A DNA stretch of 26,274 nt from an uncultured Bacteroidales bacterium (GTDB lineage Bacteria; Bacteroidota; Bacteroidia; Bacteroidales; Porphyromonadaceae): assembly GCA_902489445.1 (NCBI GenBank), contig CABTZX010000025.1, forward strand, positions 1 through 26,274, read 5' to 3'. Every line of letters begins with the position of its first letter. The first letter of the stretch is position 1. The position numbers were made by a program, and so were the translations under genes. The notes under the pieces were generated by a model. The model saw nothing but the letters and a program-made list of their open reading frames with translations. It searched no databases and was not told where the DNA came from. Shown here piece after piece: positions 1 to 8,498 of this stretch.

Positions 1-92
1 AATACTCTATAGACTTTTTCAGAAAACTCTATAGACTTTTTGGAAAAACTCTATAGACTTTCCTCGGATACCCTATAGACTTTTTCCCGATA
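1..92 (+). repeat. 22-bp tandem repeat array, CTATAG subfamily, at the window edge
   Basis: Four units start at 5, 27, 49 and 71, exactly 22 bp apart. Each has CTCTATAGACTTT (CCCTATAGACTTT in the last) followed by a variable linker that ends in A-rich sequence. Bases 1-4 look like the end of an earlier unit, so the array probably continues left of the window. The unit length and the layout (TATA core, then a T-rich tract, then A-rich sequence) match the AGGTATATA arrays elsewhere in the window, but the core sequence differs. A period of 22 is not a multiple of three, so the array is not a coding repeat. Confidence 0.85.
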
Positions 93-369
93 CCTCCATA
101 CAAACGCTCAGACTGCATGGAAGCAACGATTTGACTGTATGGGAGCACCGCTCCGCTCACTCGGTAGAAAAGAATGCGAACGTGCGTAGAAATAGGGACG
201 AAATGGACCAAGCGGTGGGACGGTTCGTGCGTAATGGTATATATTTGCATCGGAGAGGCGGGTCGTTAGAAGAATGAATCAAAGCGTGGACTTTTATCTT
301 TTTGCCTAAAGATTAACTCGGAATAGTACGCTAATGAGTTAATAGAGCACGGAGAAGCTAGTATAGAAG
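93..369. other. gene-free stretch upstream of the leucine-rich repeat gene
   Basis: Together with the repeats, the first 369 bases hold no gene I can support. The only long reading frame, on the minus strand at 29-250, runs into the repeats and resembles no family I know. A TAnnTTTG match at 240-247 is the only regulatory candidate. Confidence 0.5.
240..247 (+). promoter_or_regulatory. possible Bacteroidota -7 element for the LRR gene
   Basis: TATATTTG fits the TAnnTTTG consensus of the Bacteroidota housekeeping sigma factor. It lies about 120 nt before the start codon at 370. The AT-rich match is easily met by chance and I see no clear -33 element. Confidence 0.3.
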
Positions 370-1395
370 ATGAATAATGATAGGGAGCATAAACGGATGG
401 CGGATGAACGGAAGAGGAAAGTGAATGAGTATGACGTGTCAACGGGATCGTATGCGGAATGGAAGAGTCAGCAGGGAAAGGTGGCGCACATCCGGCTGGT
501 CGGTACAGCTACCGAGGAACAGATAAATGCTTTGGCAGAGCTCTTGGACTACAGGGATTATGAAACGATTACTCTTGATTCGTTAAGCGTGGCGGATATT
601 GTGTACGACAATGGGGCTCATTGGCGCTTTGATGATAAGATAATCCAACAAGTGGAGGATGACGGAGGGATACTTGCACCGCTTATCAAAATGATATTGA
701 ACCGGGAAAACGGAAGCAAGTTCCGGATAACTGAGGAGGGGAATATCTTTACTTCAGATATGCGGACGCTCATACACCTGCGTCAGGTACCGGAAAAGCT
801 CGTATTGGAAGGGATTGAACGTATCGGAAACTTTGTCTTTTGCGATATGGAGATTATCAAGCAAATTGTCTTTCCCGAGGGGTTGCAATACATTGGAGCT
901 TGGGCATTTGCTTGGGTAGACAAGCCCGATAGCATTGTCCTTCCCGACTCGGTAACGGAGTTAGGCGAAAGTGCCTTTTACGGCTGTCTCATCAATGACT
1001 TAAAGCTATCGCGAAACCTGCGCGCCATTCCGGATAAATGTTTCCGTTATAATTGGTTAGTGGAGCGTCTTGAAATACCCTCTTCCGTACAAGAGATAGG
1101 TCCCGAGGCTTTCTATAATTCCTGTCCGGAAAAGGTGCTGATACCTGAAGGAGTTGAGCGGATTGGATACAGTTCGTTCCCGAACGTGAAGGAAATAGAT
1201 CTGCCTGCCAGTTTGAAGGAGATTGCATCAGACTTTTATCGCAAGTGCCCTCTGGATGACGATGATATGCCGCCATATGTTCGCATTAGCGTGGATAATC
1301 CGGTCTTCTACGCCAAGGACGGTTCGCTCTACTTTAGGGAGAACGGCAAGTTGGCGCTGGATAGCCGGTACAGAGGCGTTCCTATTGAGCATTAA
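370..1395 (+). CDS. BspA-type leucine-rich repeat (LRR_5) protein, no signal peptide
   Basis: The 341-residue protein has about seven repeats of the LRR_5 (BspA/TpLRR) type between residues 145 and 295. Each contains a form of PxxVxxIGxxAF, for example at 169-180 (PEGLQYIGAWAF) and 238-248 (SSVQEIGPEAF). A closing NPVFYAKDGSLYF segment at 312-324 is also typical of this family. LRR_5 proteins of Bacteroidales are often secreted adhesins, but here the first 30 residues are charged (many D, E, K, R) with no hydrophobic stretch or lipobox, so the protein is predicted to stay in the cytoplasm. Residues 30-120 form an unassigned N-terminal region. The gene stands alone and converges on the porin gene with 30 nt between the stop codons. 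Its role is unknown; protein binding is the usual function of the fold. Confidence 0.8.
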   Translation: MNNDREHKRMADERKRKVNEYDVSTGSYAEWKSQQGKVAHIRLVGTATEEQINALAELLDYRDYETITLDSLSVADIVYDNGAHWRFDDKIIQQVEDDGGILAPLIKMILNRENGSKFRITEEGNIFTSDMRTLIHLRQVPEKLVLEGIERIGNFVFCDMEIIKQIVFPEGLQYIGAWAFAWVDKPDSIVLPDSVTELGESAFYGCLINDLKLSRNLRAIPDKCFRYNWLVERLEIPSSVQEIGPEAFYNSCPEKVLIPEGVERIGYSSFPNVKEIDLPASLKEIASDFYRKCPLDDDDMPPYVRISVDNPVFYAKDGSLYFRENGKLALDSRYRGVPIEH

Positions 1396-1425
1396 ATCCC
1401 GACAAGCGGGGGAAAAAGCCTTGGG

Positions 1426-3471
1426 TTAGTTATTGAAGTCGAAGCTAATGCCGATTCTCAATCCGGCAGGATCAACGAGATAGTGCGCCAATGAGAAGCG
1501 TTCGCTCGGATTGAGGAACAGCTCTGCCGCGTTGTAGTAAACAAGGAAAAAACGGCAACGACGCAACTTGAAGTTTGCAAAGATATTGAGTAGCGGATAG
1601 TTCCCGATGGAAACGCTCTTCTGATTGATGAACTGTTGCGTGGCTGGGTCGTAATAGGGTGCATGGTAACGTGTGTGGAAGTATCCGTCAACGCCGAGTT
1701 GTGTCCGCATCGCTTTAGCTATATAGAAATCAAGGTACAGCGATGCGTATGCGCTCAGTGCAGGCAAGGGAATGACCGCTGCATTGGAGGTCATTTGGTA
1801 AGAGGCTTCTGCTTCCCAGTTCAATATGCGCCAATTCAGCTTGTGATGGAGCCTGGCTTCAAGAATCTGTATCACGCCGTTGTGCTGGTATGGGAGGAAA
1901 TCCTCATCAAAGTAAATGCTGTTGTGCAGGGTAGCGGAGGATACGGAGGCGGAAGTACCCCAACGCGGTACGGAAATCCTACCGCCTACAACGATTCGCT
2001 GCGTGAAACCAAAATCTTTGTCCCAACGAATATAGCTGCCTCTGTGATGCTCGAGAAAGATGGGTGGCTTTAGGTTATTAAAGAGCCCGAAGGCTTCAAT
2101 CTGAAAAGGGAATTTACCGAGCGTAAAGAGGGTCCCCAGCGATCCGTTTACACGTATATTGCCGGCATCTCTGCCGACAGGTGCCATTTCACCGGTTACA
2201 TCAAAGCGAAGCAACCCTTTGCCTCCGGTTCGGGCTATATTAGCACCTACGTAAACGGAAAAGTCTTTGCTTCGCCCGTTGTTCTCCGGAATGGAGTCGC
2301 GCATGAAGTAGAATTGATTCTGAAAACGTACGTAAGCGGTCAGTCCAAATTTGACCCATGGGCGAAAACCTTCGCGCAGGGATAGAGCAATTGTGTTGTT
2401 GATGCGCGTGTAGCGAGTGGAATCAAATGGCGCAAATAGGGTAGTATCCAGCTTATTATCGCGCGTTCTCGCCCACCAATAGACGTTCTGTTGTGGATAA
2501 ACTTCCTTCAGTTTATCGTTGTTGCCCACAAAGATACGTGTGCCTTTGTAGTACTCCAATCGATGCTCCACAGCGGCATAGGTTACGAATAGGCTAGTGT
2601 CGCGCTCTGCTCGGGTTCCGTCGGGCATCATATTGCCCACAAGGAAGAAACGCTCTTTGCCGAAGTTATAGCGATGGTTCAGTTGAGCCTGTCCCACAAA
2701 ATGGCTGTTGCCTACGCCAGAAGCGAAACGAACCGGTATTTCAATAGCATCAATGTTGCGACGAGAGGAGGCATATTGATCGGGATCAGTGATGTAGCTA
2801 TCGTCCGCAATACCTCCGTTCTCGGTCATACGGAAGTAGTTATTGCCAAACCAAGCATACGCTTCGTAATGATTCTGTTTGAAAGAGCCAAAAAGACGGT
2901 AATTAACCGCCTTGCTGCGCTGAGCAATGTATTTCCCTCTGGAGAGCCAATAGGCAAAATCACCGCCCACATTGATTGATTTGCCGAAGTTCAGTGCCAA
3001 AGTCATATCAAACAGCTCCTCGCGCTGGGCAATGGCACCATGACGCGTATAGGAAACATCGGTAAAAGGCGATTTTGTGTCGTAATAGAGGACGCGGTCG
3101 GCGCGGTAAAGCAATCTATCGTATGCAGTGCCAAAGATAAAGGGATTCCATTCGCTTTCGCGATCAAAATATGTTTGCTGTAGGCGCGGTCCTATCGCAT
3201 TACCATTGTAAGCGAGTGCAAGCGAACTGCCTTCCGGATAAGCGTGTCGATAGTAATTAAGTGCGGTGGTATCCGGAGCGGCTTGAGTAAGCCGAAATAC
3301 ATACGGATGCATTGTAAATGCCTTGAGCGTTTCCTTACGGTGTATCAGCTCAGGATCGTCATCCTTGGCGGTTTCTCCCGGGAGTTTGTTAGCGTTCTGT
3401 CCATATACAACGGCTCCACAAAGGGAGAGAAGAAGCCAAAGAAGCGGGAAAGAGACGAAACGGCGTGCCAT
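1426..3471 (-). CDS. putative outer-membrane porin (Porin_10-like)
   Basis: The 681-residue protein starts with a classic signal peptide: MARR, then a hydrophobic core to about residue 22, with likely cleavage near VYG-QNAN. The mature part is rich in alternating aromatic and polar residues (repeated Y, F, W, N, R) as in beta-barrels, and ends in a short strand, GISFDFNN. Length and pattern fit the Bacteroidota putative porin family (Porin_10), which I recognise by its general character, not by a diagnostic motif. The barrel presumably sits in the outer membrane and passes small solutes; the substrate is unknown. Its ATG overlaps the stop codon of the upstream lipoprotein gene by one base (TAATG), so translation is probably coupled. 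It is the last gene of the valS-to-porin unit. Confidence 0.75.
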   Translation of the reverse strand: MARRFVSFPLLWLLLSLCGAVVYGQNANKLPGETAKDDDPELIHRKETLKAFTMHPYVFRLTQAAPDTTALNYYRHAYPEGSSLALAYNGNAIGPRLQQTYFDRESEWNPFIFGTAYDRLLYRADRVLYYDTKSPFTDVSYTRHGAIAQREELFDMTLALNFGKSINVGGDFAYWLSRGKYIAQRSKAVNYRLFGSFKQNHYEAYAWFGNNYFRMTENGGIADDSYITDPDQYASSRRNIDAIEIPVRFASGVGNSHFVGQAQLNHRYNFGKERFFLVGNMMPDGTRAERDTSLFVTYAAVEHRLEYYKGTRIFVGNNDKLKEVYPQQNVYWWARTRDNKLDTTLFAPFDSTRYTRINNTIALSLREGFRPWVKFGLTAYVRFQNQFYFMRDSIPENNGRSKDFSVYVGANIARTGGKGLLRFDVTGEMAPVGRDAGNIRVNGSLGTLFTLGKFPFQIEAFGLFNNLKPPIFLEHHRGSYIRWDKDFGFTQRIVVGGRISVPRWGTSASVSSATLHNSIYFDEDFLPYQHNGVIQILEARLHHKLNWRILNWEAEASYQMTSNAAVIPLPALSAYASLYLDFYIAKAMRTQLGVDGYFHTRYHAPYYDPATQQFINQKSVSIGNYPLLNIFANFKLRRCRFFLVYYNAAELFLNPSERFSLAHYLVDPAGLRIGISFDFNN

Positions 3472-3944
3472 TAGTAATTGCGAATAATAAGCATAGTGCC
3501 ATTTCGGTATACGGCGTAGCGACGCATTGGCAACTTGTTCCCTTCGGTAAGCGGATTGCCGCCCCCGTACAAGATGCTGAATTCATTGCCGCACTTAGGG
3601 CAATAGGCATTGAGCTTATCGTTTACGGAAAGACGCACATCCCTGGCTCTTTCCACCGGGCAGGCAGCATCGTAGGCGAAAAAGGCATTCCCGCTACCAT
3701 CCGTTATGGGTGAATGGAGAACGAGCAACCCACCAAAACCTATGTGTGTAACTGCGGTATAAGGACGATCAATCCGCATCCATCCCCCGTCGGCGCGCAA
3801 ATCTTTAGCCTCGGCACTATTGAGGTCAATTTCGCAATATACGGGCAAGTTCGGCAACGTAGGCTCTACGCTCGGGGCACACCCAAACGTAGTAAGGAGC
3901 GAAACGCCTGCGAACAGCGAATGGATACGTTGCCGTGCCGTCAT
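3471..3944 (-). CDS. Rieske-like lipoprotein with altered ligand residues
   Basis: The 157-residue protein has an N-terminal hydrophobic segment ending in a lipobox-like TFGC (Cys22), so it is predicted to be a membrane-anchored lipoprotein. The C-terminal half resembles a Rieske domain: FAYDAACPVE around residue 95, then CPKCGNEFSILYGG at 115-128, then a PMRRYAVYRNGTMLII strand pair. In a true Rieske [2Fe-2S] protein the ligands are CxH and CxxH. Here they are Cys95-Pro-Val and Cys115-x-x-Cys118, so both histidines are absent and three cysteines remain. It could bind a different metal centre, or none. It starts 3 nt after the SRPBCC stop and its stop overlaps the porin start. The Rieske-like assignment comes from motif spacing and is moderate; membership of the same transcript as the porin is an inference. 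Confidence 0.7.
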   Translation of the reverse strand: MTARQRIHSLFAGVSLLTTFGCAPSVEPTLPNLPVYCEIDLNSAEAKDLRADGGWMRIDRPYTAVTHIGFGGLLVLHSPITDGSGNAFFAYDAACPVERARDVRLSVNDKLNAYCPKCGNEFSILYGGGNPLTEGNKLPMRRYAVYRNGTMLIIRNY

Positions 3945-3947
3945 TGC

Positions 3948-4367
3948 TTACGCGTTATATGGAATTTTGGCGAGTACCTCCGCCAGCTTCTCCACAGCCT
4001 GTTGCATCATCGGTTTTGCCATTCCGCGAAGGAAGATGGGTACATCGGCATCAATTTCAGCCGAAAGCGCAGTTTCGGAAGGGGTGGCTTCTTTGAGATT
4101 TATGCTCAGCATGCCTGAAACAGGAAGACCTTTATCCTCAGATGCCAGGGTGATTCGTTCGTTGGGAATGGTTTCCGTTACGGCAAAAGTGACGGAAAGT
4201 CCTCCGGAAATGCATACGCGGCACCGCGTGGCATCTATCGGTTCGAGAGAAAACTTATCGTTCTGAACGCTTTCAGCAAGTGGCTTGAGGTTATTCAAAT
4301 CGGATAATTTGCCGAAAATATCTCCAGCGGAAGCCGAAACGGTATATTCTTTACTTTGTATCGTCAT
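3948..4367 (-). CDS. SRPBCC-fold (polyketide cyclase/START-like) protein
   Basis: The 139-residue protein begins MTIQSKEYTVSASAGDIFGKL, the typical first strand and helix of the SRPBCC/START-like fold (a strand, then a residue pair like AxxIFxxLSDLNNLK). It ends with a long amphipathic helix (MMQQAVEKLAEVLAKIPYNA) that closes the hydrophobic cavity in this fold. Small SRPBCC proteins follow pyrE in many Bacteroidales as I recall, but their ligand is unknown. I chose the ATG at 4367 because it aligns with the fold's first strand and leaves a 14-nt gap after pyrE. An upstream ATG at 4427 would add 20 unrelated residues and overlap pyrE by 46 nt. Confidence 0.75.
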   Translation of the reverse strand: MTIQSKEYTVSASAGDIFGKLSDLNNLKPLAESVQNDKFSLEPIDATRCRVCISGGLSVTFAVTETIPNERITLASEDKGLPVSGMLSINLKEATPSETALSAEIDADVPIFLRGMAKPMMQQAVEKLAEVLAKIPYNA

Positions 4368-4381
4368 ATACGAAGATAGGT

Positions 4382-5029
4382 TTAAATTGCGGTTGGAGCC
4401 TGCCAATGGTGCGGATCTTTCCGCCACGTTGCCAGTACTTCTTTGGTTTTAGCATCTACAAGCTGTTGCGCGGAAGCGGCTTCGAGAACAGCATCATAAT
4501 CCGAAAGCGTATCCATAGGGCATTTTGCTTCCTCAAAACGATGAACCGCTTCTTCAAATCCGTGCGTATAAACGGCAATAAGCCCCTCTACCTTTGCACC
4601 GGCATCGCGTAGGGCTTCGACGGCTTTAAGGCTACTTCCACCGGTTGAAATAAGATCTTCAATAACTACCGTGCGACTTCCCTCGGGTAAATATCCTTCA
4701 ATTAGGTTTTCCAAACCGTGATCTTTGGGTTTCGGACGGACATAAACGAAGGGAAGACCTAATTCTTCCGCCACCATAACACCCCAGCTTATGGCTCCGG
4801 TAGCTACGCCTGCAATCATTTCGGCGGATGGGTATTGCTCGGCAACAGCTTGTGCCAATGCCATTTTGATATAGCCGCGAGCCATCGGATAGGATAGGGT
4901 GCGGCGGTTGTCGCAGTAGATGGGTGACAAAATGCCGGAAGCCCACGTAAAAGGCTTACAGGGACTTAGCTTTACAGCATCTACCGATAGCAACATTTTA
5001 GCTACTACTGCTTTAGTGTGTGCGTTCAT
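4382..5029 (-). CDS. pyrE: orotate phosphoribosyltransferase
   Basis: The enzyme joins orotate to PRPP to form orotidine 5'-phosphate in pyrimidine synthesis, in the cytoplasm. The 215-residue protein has the type I phosphoribosyltransferase PRPP motif VVIEDLISTGGSS at 121-133, the flexible-loop region VRPKPKDHGLEN at 97-108, and the substrate region near SPIYCDNRR at 35-43. Length and motif order are normal for PyrE. The start overlaps the end of trmD by 17 nt, which points to co-transcription and probably coupled translation. Confidence 0.95.
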   Translation of the reverse strand: MNAHTKAVVAKMLLSVDAVKLSPCKPFTWASGILSPIYCDNRRTLSYPMARGYIKMALAQAVAEQYPSAEMIAGVATGAISWGVMVAEELGLPFVYVRPKPKDHGLENLIEGYLPEGSRTVVIEDLISTGGSSLKAVEALRDAGAKVEGLIAVYTHGFEEAVHRFEEAKCPMDTLSDYDAVLEAASAQQLVDAKTKEVLATWRKDPHHWQAPTAI

Positions 5030-5732
5030 TTTCTTCTTTTCTGCTAAAGTTATGTGTGTAATCCAATAGATCCGGCCGGAGACGTTTAGTACGTTCCAAT
5101 GCCTGTTCCTCCTGCCACGCAGCTATCTTAGCTGCATTTCCGCTCAAAAGAACCTCAGGCACCCTCCAACCATTATATTCTGCCGGACGTGTATATACGG
5201 GAGGAGCAAGTAACCCATCCTGAAAGGAGTCGCTCAGAGCACTTTCGGCATCGCCAATAGCTCCCGGAATGAGCCGCGCAATGGTATCAACAATGATGCC
5301 TGCAGCCGGTTCTCCTCCGCTTAGTACATAATCTCCCACGGAGATTTCTTTTGTGATATAGTGGTCGCGAACGCGTTGATCTATACCTTTGTAATGACCG
5401 CAGAGTATGAGAAGATGCTCCTTGAGAGATAATTCGTTTGCTCTGCTCTGGTTAAACTGCTCTCCGTCCGGAGAAGTATAGATAATTTCGTCATATGGAG
5501 CAGATGCACGTAGCTCCTCAATAGCACGAGCAATTGGCTCTACAGCCATAACCATTCCGGCGCTACCACCATAGGGATAATCGTCCACGCGACGCCATCG
5601 GTTGGTACTCCAATCGCGCAAATCGTACACGCCAATACGGAGCAACCCCTTGTCCTGTGCACGTTGGCAGATGGAGTAGGAGAGCATTGCCCGTACCGCA
5701 TCGGGGAAAAGCGTGATGATATCGATTTGCAT
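5013..5732 (-). CDS. trmD: tRNA (guanine37-N1)-methyltransferase
   Basis: TrmD methylates G37 next to the anticodon of tRNAs that carry G36, using S-adenosylmethionine, and so guards the reading frame. The 239-residue protein shows the family's motifs in order: DDYPYGGSAGMV at 50-61, LCGHYKGIDQRV at 110-121, the trefoil-knot segment SVGDYVLSGGEPA at 131-143, RLIPG at 153-157, and DSF at 168-170, which includes the likely catalytic aspartate. The length matches the family. It lies 33 nt after valS and overlaps pyrE, which makes a transcript that joins translation and pyrimidine genes. Confidence 0.95.
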   Translation of the reverse strand: MQIDIITLFPDAVRAMLSYSICQRAQDKGLLRIGVYDLRDWSTNRWRRVDDYPYGGSAGMVMAVEPIARAIEELRASAPYDEIIYTSPDGEQFNQSRANELSLKEHLLILCGHYKGIDQRVRDHYITKEISVGDYVLSGGEPAAGIIVDTIARLIPGAIGDAESALSDSFQDGLLAPPVYTRPAEYNGWRVPEVLLSGNAAKIAAWQEEQALERTKRLRPDLLDYTHNFSRKEENERTH

Positions 5733-5765
5733 ACTCGTGGAGCCGTGGCGGAGTGTATTAACGAA

Positions 5766-8399
5766 TTAACCTTCTATTTCGGCAAGTTGGGCTTGTAGTG
5801 CAGCAATACGGCTCTTGGCATCAGCTTGTTTCTTGCGTTCTACCGCCACAACTTCCTCCGGTGCATTTGCCACGAAACGCTCATTTGCGAGCTTTTTCTC
5901 TACACCTTTGAGGAATCCTTCTTGATGTGCTAAATCGGCGAGTAGTTTCTTGCGGAGCGCTTCCTTGTCCACAGCACTATCGATCAGCAGTGAATAGGAA
6001 TAAGTTTCCACGATAAAACCGGCTTTGATACCATCGCTTTCTTCCTCCCGAACCGTATCGACTACAGCAAGTTTGCGAAGAAGTGCATCCGCTTCTGTAG
6101 GATGATCGGCCGGTGTCACCAACGAAAGCCGATTCCCCTTAGGAATATTGTTCTTATTTCGAGCGTTGCGTACTTCAGTAATTACGTTGCGTACTACTGA
6201 AACTGCGTGCAAAAGTTCCTCATTTGCCGATCCCGCTTCCGGAAGACGTGTAAGCATAATGCTTTCCCCGCGTTGCCGTGGTTTCAATTCCTGCCACAGA
6301 GCTTCCGTAATGAACGGCATAAAAGGATGAAGCAATTGGAGTAGTGTTTCGAAGAAAGCTACTGTTTGATCGTGAGTTATCCGATCAATTGGTTGTCCAA
6401 ATGAGGGTTTAATGGCTTCTAAATAGAACGAGGAGAAATCGTCGCGGAACAGTCTGTACAGCAGTGTCATAGCTTCGCTGATGCGGTACTTACTCATCAA
6501 ATCCTCAACTTCATTGATGGCGTTGCCGAGGAATCCGTTAAACCATTCAACCGCTTGTTGCGCTTCCTCCGTTTGTGGGAGCTTTTCGTCCACAGGAAGC
6601 TGTTCTACTAACCGATAGGCATTCCAAATTTTGTTACAGAAGTTACGCCCTTGCTCAATAAGAGCCTCATCGTACAGCAAATCGTTACCGGCGGAGGTTG
6701 CCATCATTAGGCCGCAACGCACAGCGTCGGCTCCGTATTGATTCATCAATGCGATAGGATCAGGCGAATTGCCTAAACTTTTGGACATTTTCCTTCCTTG
6801 TGCATCGCGAACAATACCGGTCAGATAGACGTGTCGGAACGGACGTTCACCTTTGAACTTATATCCCGCCATAATCATACGCGCTACCCAGAAGAAAAGA
6901 ATATCCGGACCTGTTACCAACGCGTTAGTGGGGTAGTAGTACGAGAGATCCTTGTTTTCCTCGTTACTTAGGAAATCTCCGAACACGCTCATTGGCCATA
7001 ACCATGAGCTAAACCATGTATCTAAGCAATCTTCCTCAGGCTTTAGGTTGTTTAGAGTTAACTTATTTCCTCCGTTTACCTGTGCATTCGCCTTATCAAG
7101 AGCCGCTTCGGGGCTTTCCGCCACGATGCAATCGCCGTTAGGTAGATAGTATGCCGGAATACGGTGTCCCCACCATAGCTGACGGCTCACGCACCAGTCC
7201 TTGATGTTTTCCATCCAGTGGCGGTACACATTCTTGAATTTTGCCGGAATAAGTTGTACTTCGTCCTGTTCTACGGCGTCCAATGCCGGACGAGCAAGAC
7301 CTTCCATTTTGAGGAACCATTGCATAGAAAGCTTCGGTTCGATAGGTACGTTTGTGCGTTCGCTATAGCCTACGCGGTTCGTATAGACCTCAATCCGCTC
7401 CATAAGCCCGGCTTTTTCAAGATCTTTGGCGATCTGTTTGCGTACGTCGAAGCGATCCATTCCTTGATAGGCACCTCCGTTTTCGTTTAAAGTACCGTTG
7501 TTGTTGAAAATATCGATGGACGGAAGGTGATGTTTTATCCCTAAGTTGTAGTCATTAACGTCGTGCGCAGGCGTAACTTTAAGACATCCGCTACCAAAAT
7601 CACGCTCTACATAGCTATCTGCAATAATGGGGATGGATCGTCCTACTAAAGGCACAATTACCTTCTTGCCCACAAAGCGTTTGTAACGTTCGTCCTCGGG
7701 GTGCACGCAGAGCGCTGTGTCGCCCATAATAGTTTCCGGACGTGTGGTGGCAACGATAAGATAATCACCATCTTCTGGCGATTCAAATCGGTAACGAAGC
7801 CAATAGAGCTTGCCCACTTCGTCCTTGTAAATTACCTCTTCGTCACTCAATGCCGTTTCTGCTTTTGGATCCCAATGAACCAAGCGAACGCCTCGGTAAA
7901 TCAGCCCCTCCTCATAAAGTTGGCAGAATACCTTTACTACTGAGCGGTTCCGTACCTCATCTAAGGTAAATGCCGTGCGACTCCAATCGCAGGACGCTCC
8001 TAAGCGTTTGAGCTGCTCAAGGATGATACCGCCGTGTTCGCGCGTCCAATCCCAAGCGTGTTCAAGGAATTGTTCGCGTGTGAGATCATGTTTTTGGATA
8101 CCTTCTGAGGCCAATTTAGCAACAACCTTCGCTTCTGTGGCTATGGATGCATGGTCGGTTCCCGGAACCCAGCACGCGTTATACCCTTTTAGACGCGCTC
8201 TACGTATCAATATGTCTTGTATCGTATTGTTGAGCATGTGCCCCATATGGAGCACACCGGTAACGTTGGGTGGAGGAATAACTATTGTATAAGGCGTGCG
8301 CTTGTCTGGATGAGACTCAAAAAGATGCTCGTCCATCCAGTACTTATACCATTTTTCTTCGACCTCTCCCGGGTCATACTGATGCTCTTTGGCTGCCAT
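5766..8399 (-). CDS. valS: valyl-tRNA synthetase
   Basis: This class I aminoacyl-tRNA synthetase charges tRNA-Val. The 877-residue protein has the HIGH-type motif PPNVTGVLHMGHML (HMGH at 51-54), the editing domain with TTRPETIMGDTAL at 218-230 and the aspartate of the PAHDVND segment near 278-283, the DWCVSRQLWWGHRIP segment at 401-415, and KMSKS at 537-541. The C-terminal 70 residues are rich in K, E, A and Q and form the coiled-coil arm known from bacterial ValRS. It is the first gene of the minus-strand unit, with a TACCTTTG promoter element 29 nt upstream. I see no T-box-like structure in the short leader. Confidence 0.97.
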   Translation of the reverse strand: MAAKEHQYDPGEVEEKWYKYWMDEHLFESHPDKRTPYTIVIPPPNVTGVLHMGHMLNNTIQDILIRRARLKGYNACWVPGTDHASIATEAKVVAKLASEGIQKHDLTREQFLEHAWDWTREHGGIILEQLKRLGASCDWSRTAFTLDEVRNRSVVKVFCQLYEEGLIYRGVRLVHWDPKAETALSDEEVIYKDEVGKLYWLRYRFESPEDGDYLIVATTRPETIMGDTALCVHPEDERYKRFVGKKVIVPLVGRSIPIIADSYVERDFGSGCLKVTPAHDVNDYNLGIKHHLPSIDIFNNNGTLNENGGAYQGMDRFDVRKQIAKDLEKAGLMERIEVYTNRVGYSERTNVPIEPKLSMQWFLKMEGLARPALDAVEQDEVQLIPAKFKNVYRHWMENIKDWCVSRQLWWGHRIPAYYLPNGDCIVAESPEAALDKANAQVNGGNKLTLNNLKPEEDCLDTWFSSWLWPMSVFGDFLSNEENKDLSYYYPTNALVTGPDILFFWVARMIMAGYKFKGERPFRHVYLTGIVRDAQGRKMSKSLGNSPDPIALMNQYGADAVRCGLMMATSAGNDLLYDEALIEQGRNFCNKIWNAYRLVEQLPVDEKLPQTEEAQQAVEWFNGFLGNAINEVEDLMSKYRISEAMTLLYRLFRDDFSSFYLEAIKPSFGQPIDRITHDQTVAFFETLLQLLHPFMPFITEALWQELKPRQRGESIMLTRLPEAGSANEELLHAVSVVRNVITEVRNARNKNNIPKGNRLSLVTPADHPTEADALLRKLAVVDTVREEESDGIKAGFIVETYSYSLLIDSAVDKEALRKKLLADLAHQEGFLKGVEKKLANERFVANAPEEVVAVERKKQADAKSRIAALQAQLAEIEG

Positions 8400-8427
8400 T
8401 GTATTTCTTTTTCCCTATAATCCGTTG

Positions 8428-8435
8428 CAAAGGTA
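8428..8435 (-). promoter_or_regulatory. Bacteroidota -7 promoter element for valS
   Basis: Read on the minus strand the sequence is TACCTTTG, a perfect TAnnTTTG match, 29-36 nt before the valS start codon. No strong -33 element is visible. Confidence 0.6.
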
Positions 8436-8498
8436 GCCTATTCCGAGCATTTAGAAGCCGATCCTCTTCCGCAGAACTCTCCCTGAGCCTCTTTCAAT

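Noticed and set aside
29..250. Minus-strand 73-residue reading frame near the left edge
   Set aside because: It runs through the 22-bp repeats, resembles no family I know, and has no visible promoter or ribosome binding site.
4368..4427. Longer N-terminus for the SRPBCC protein
   Set aside because: The extra 20 residues overlap pyrE and do not fit the fold, whose first strand begins at the ATG at 4367.
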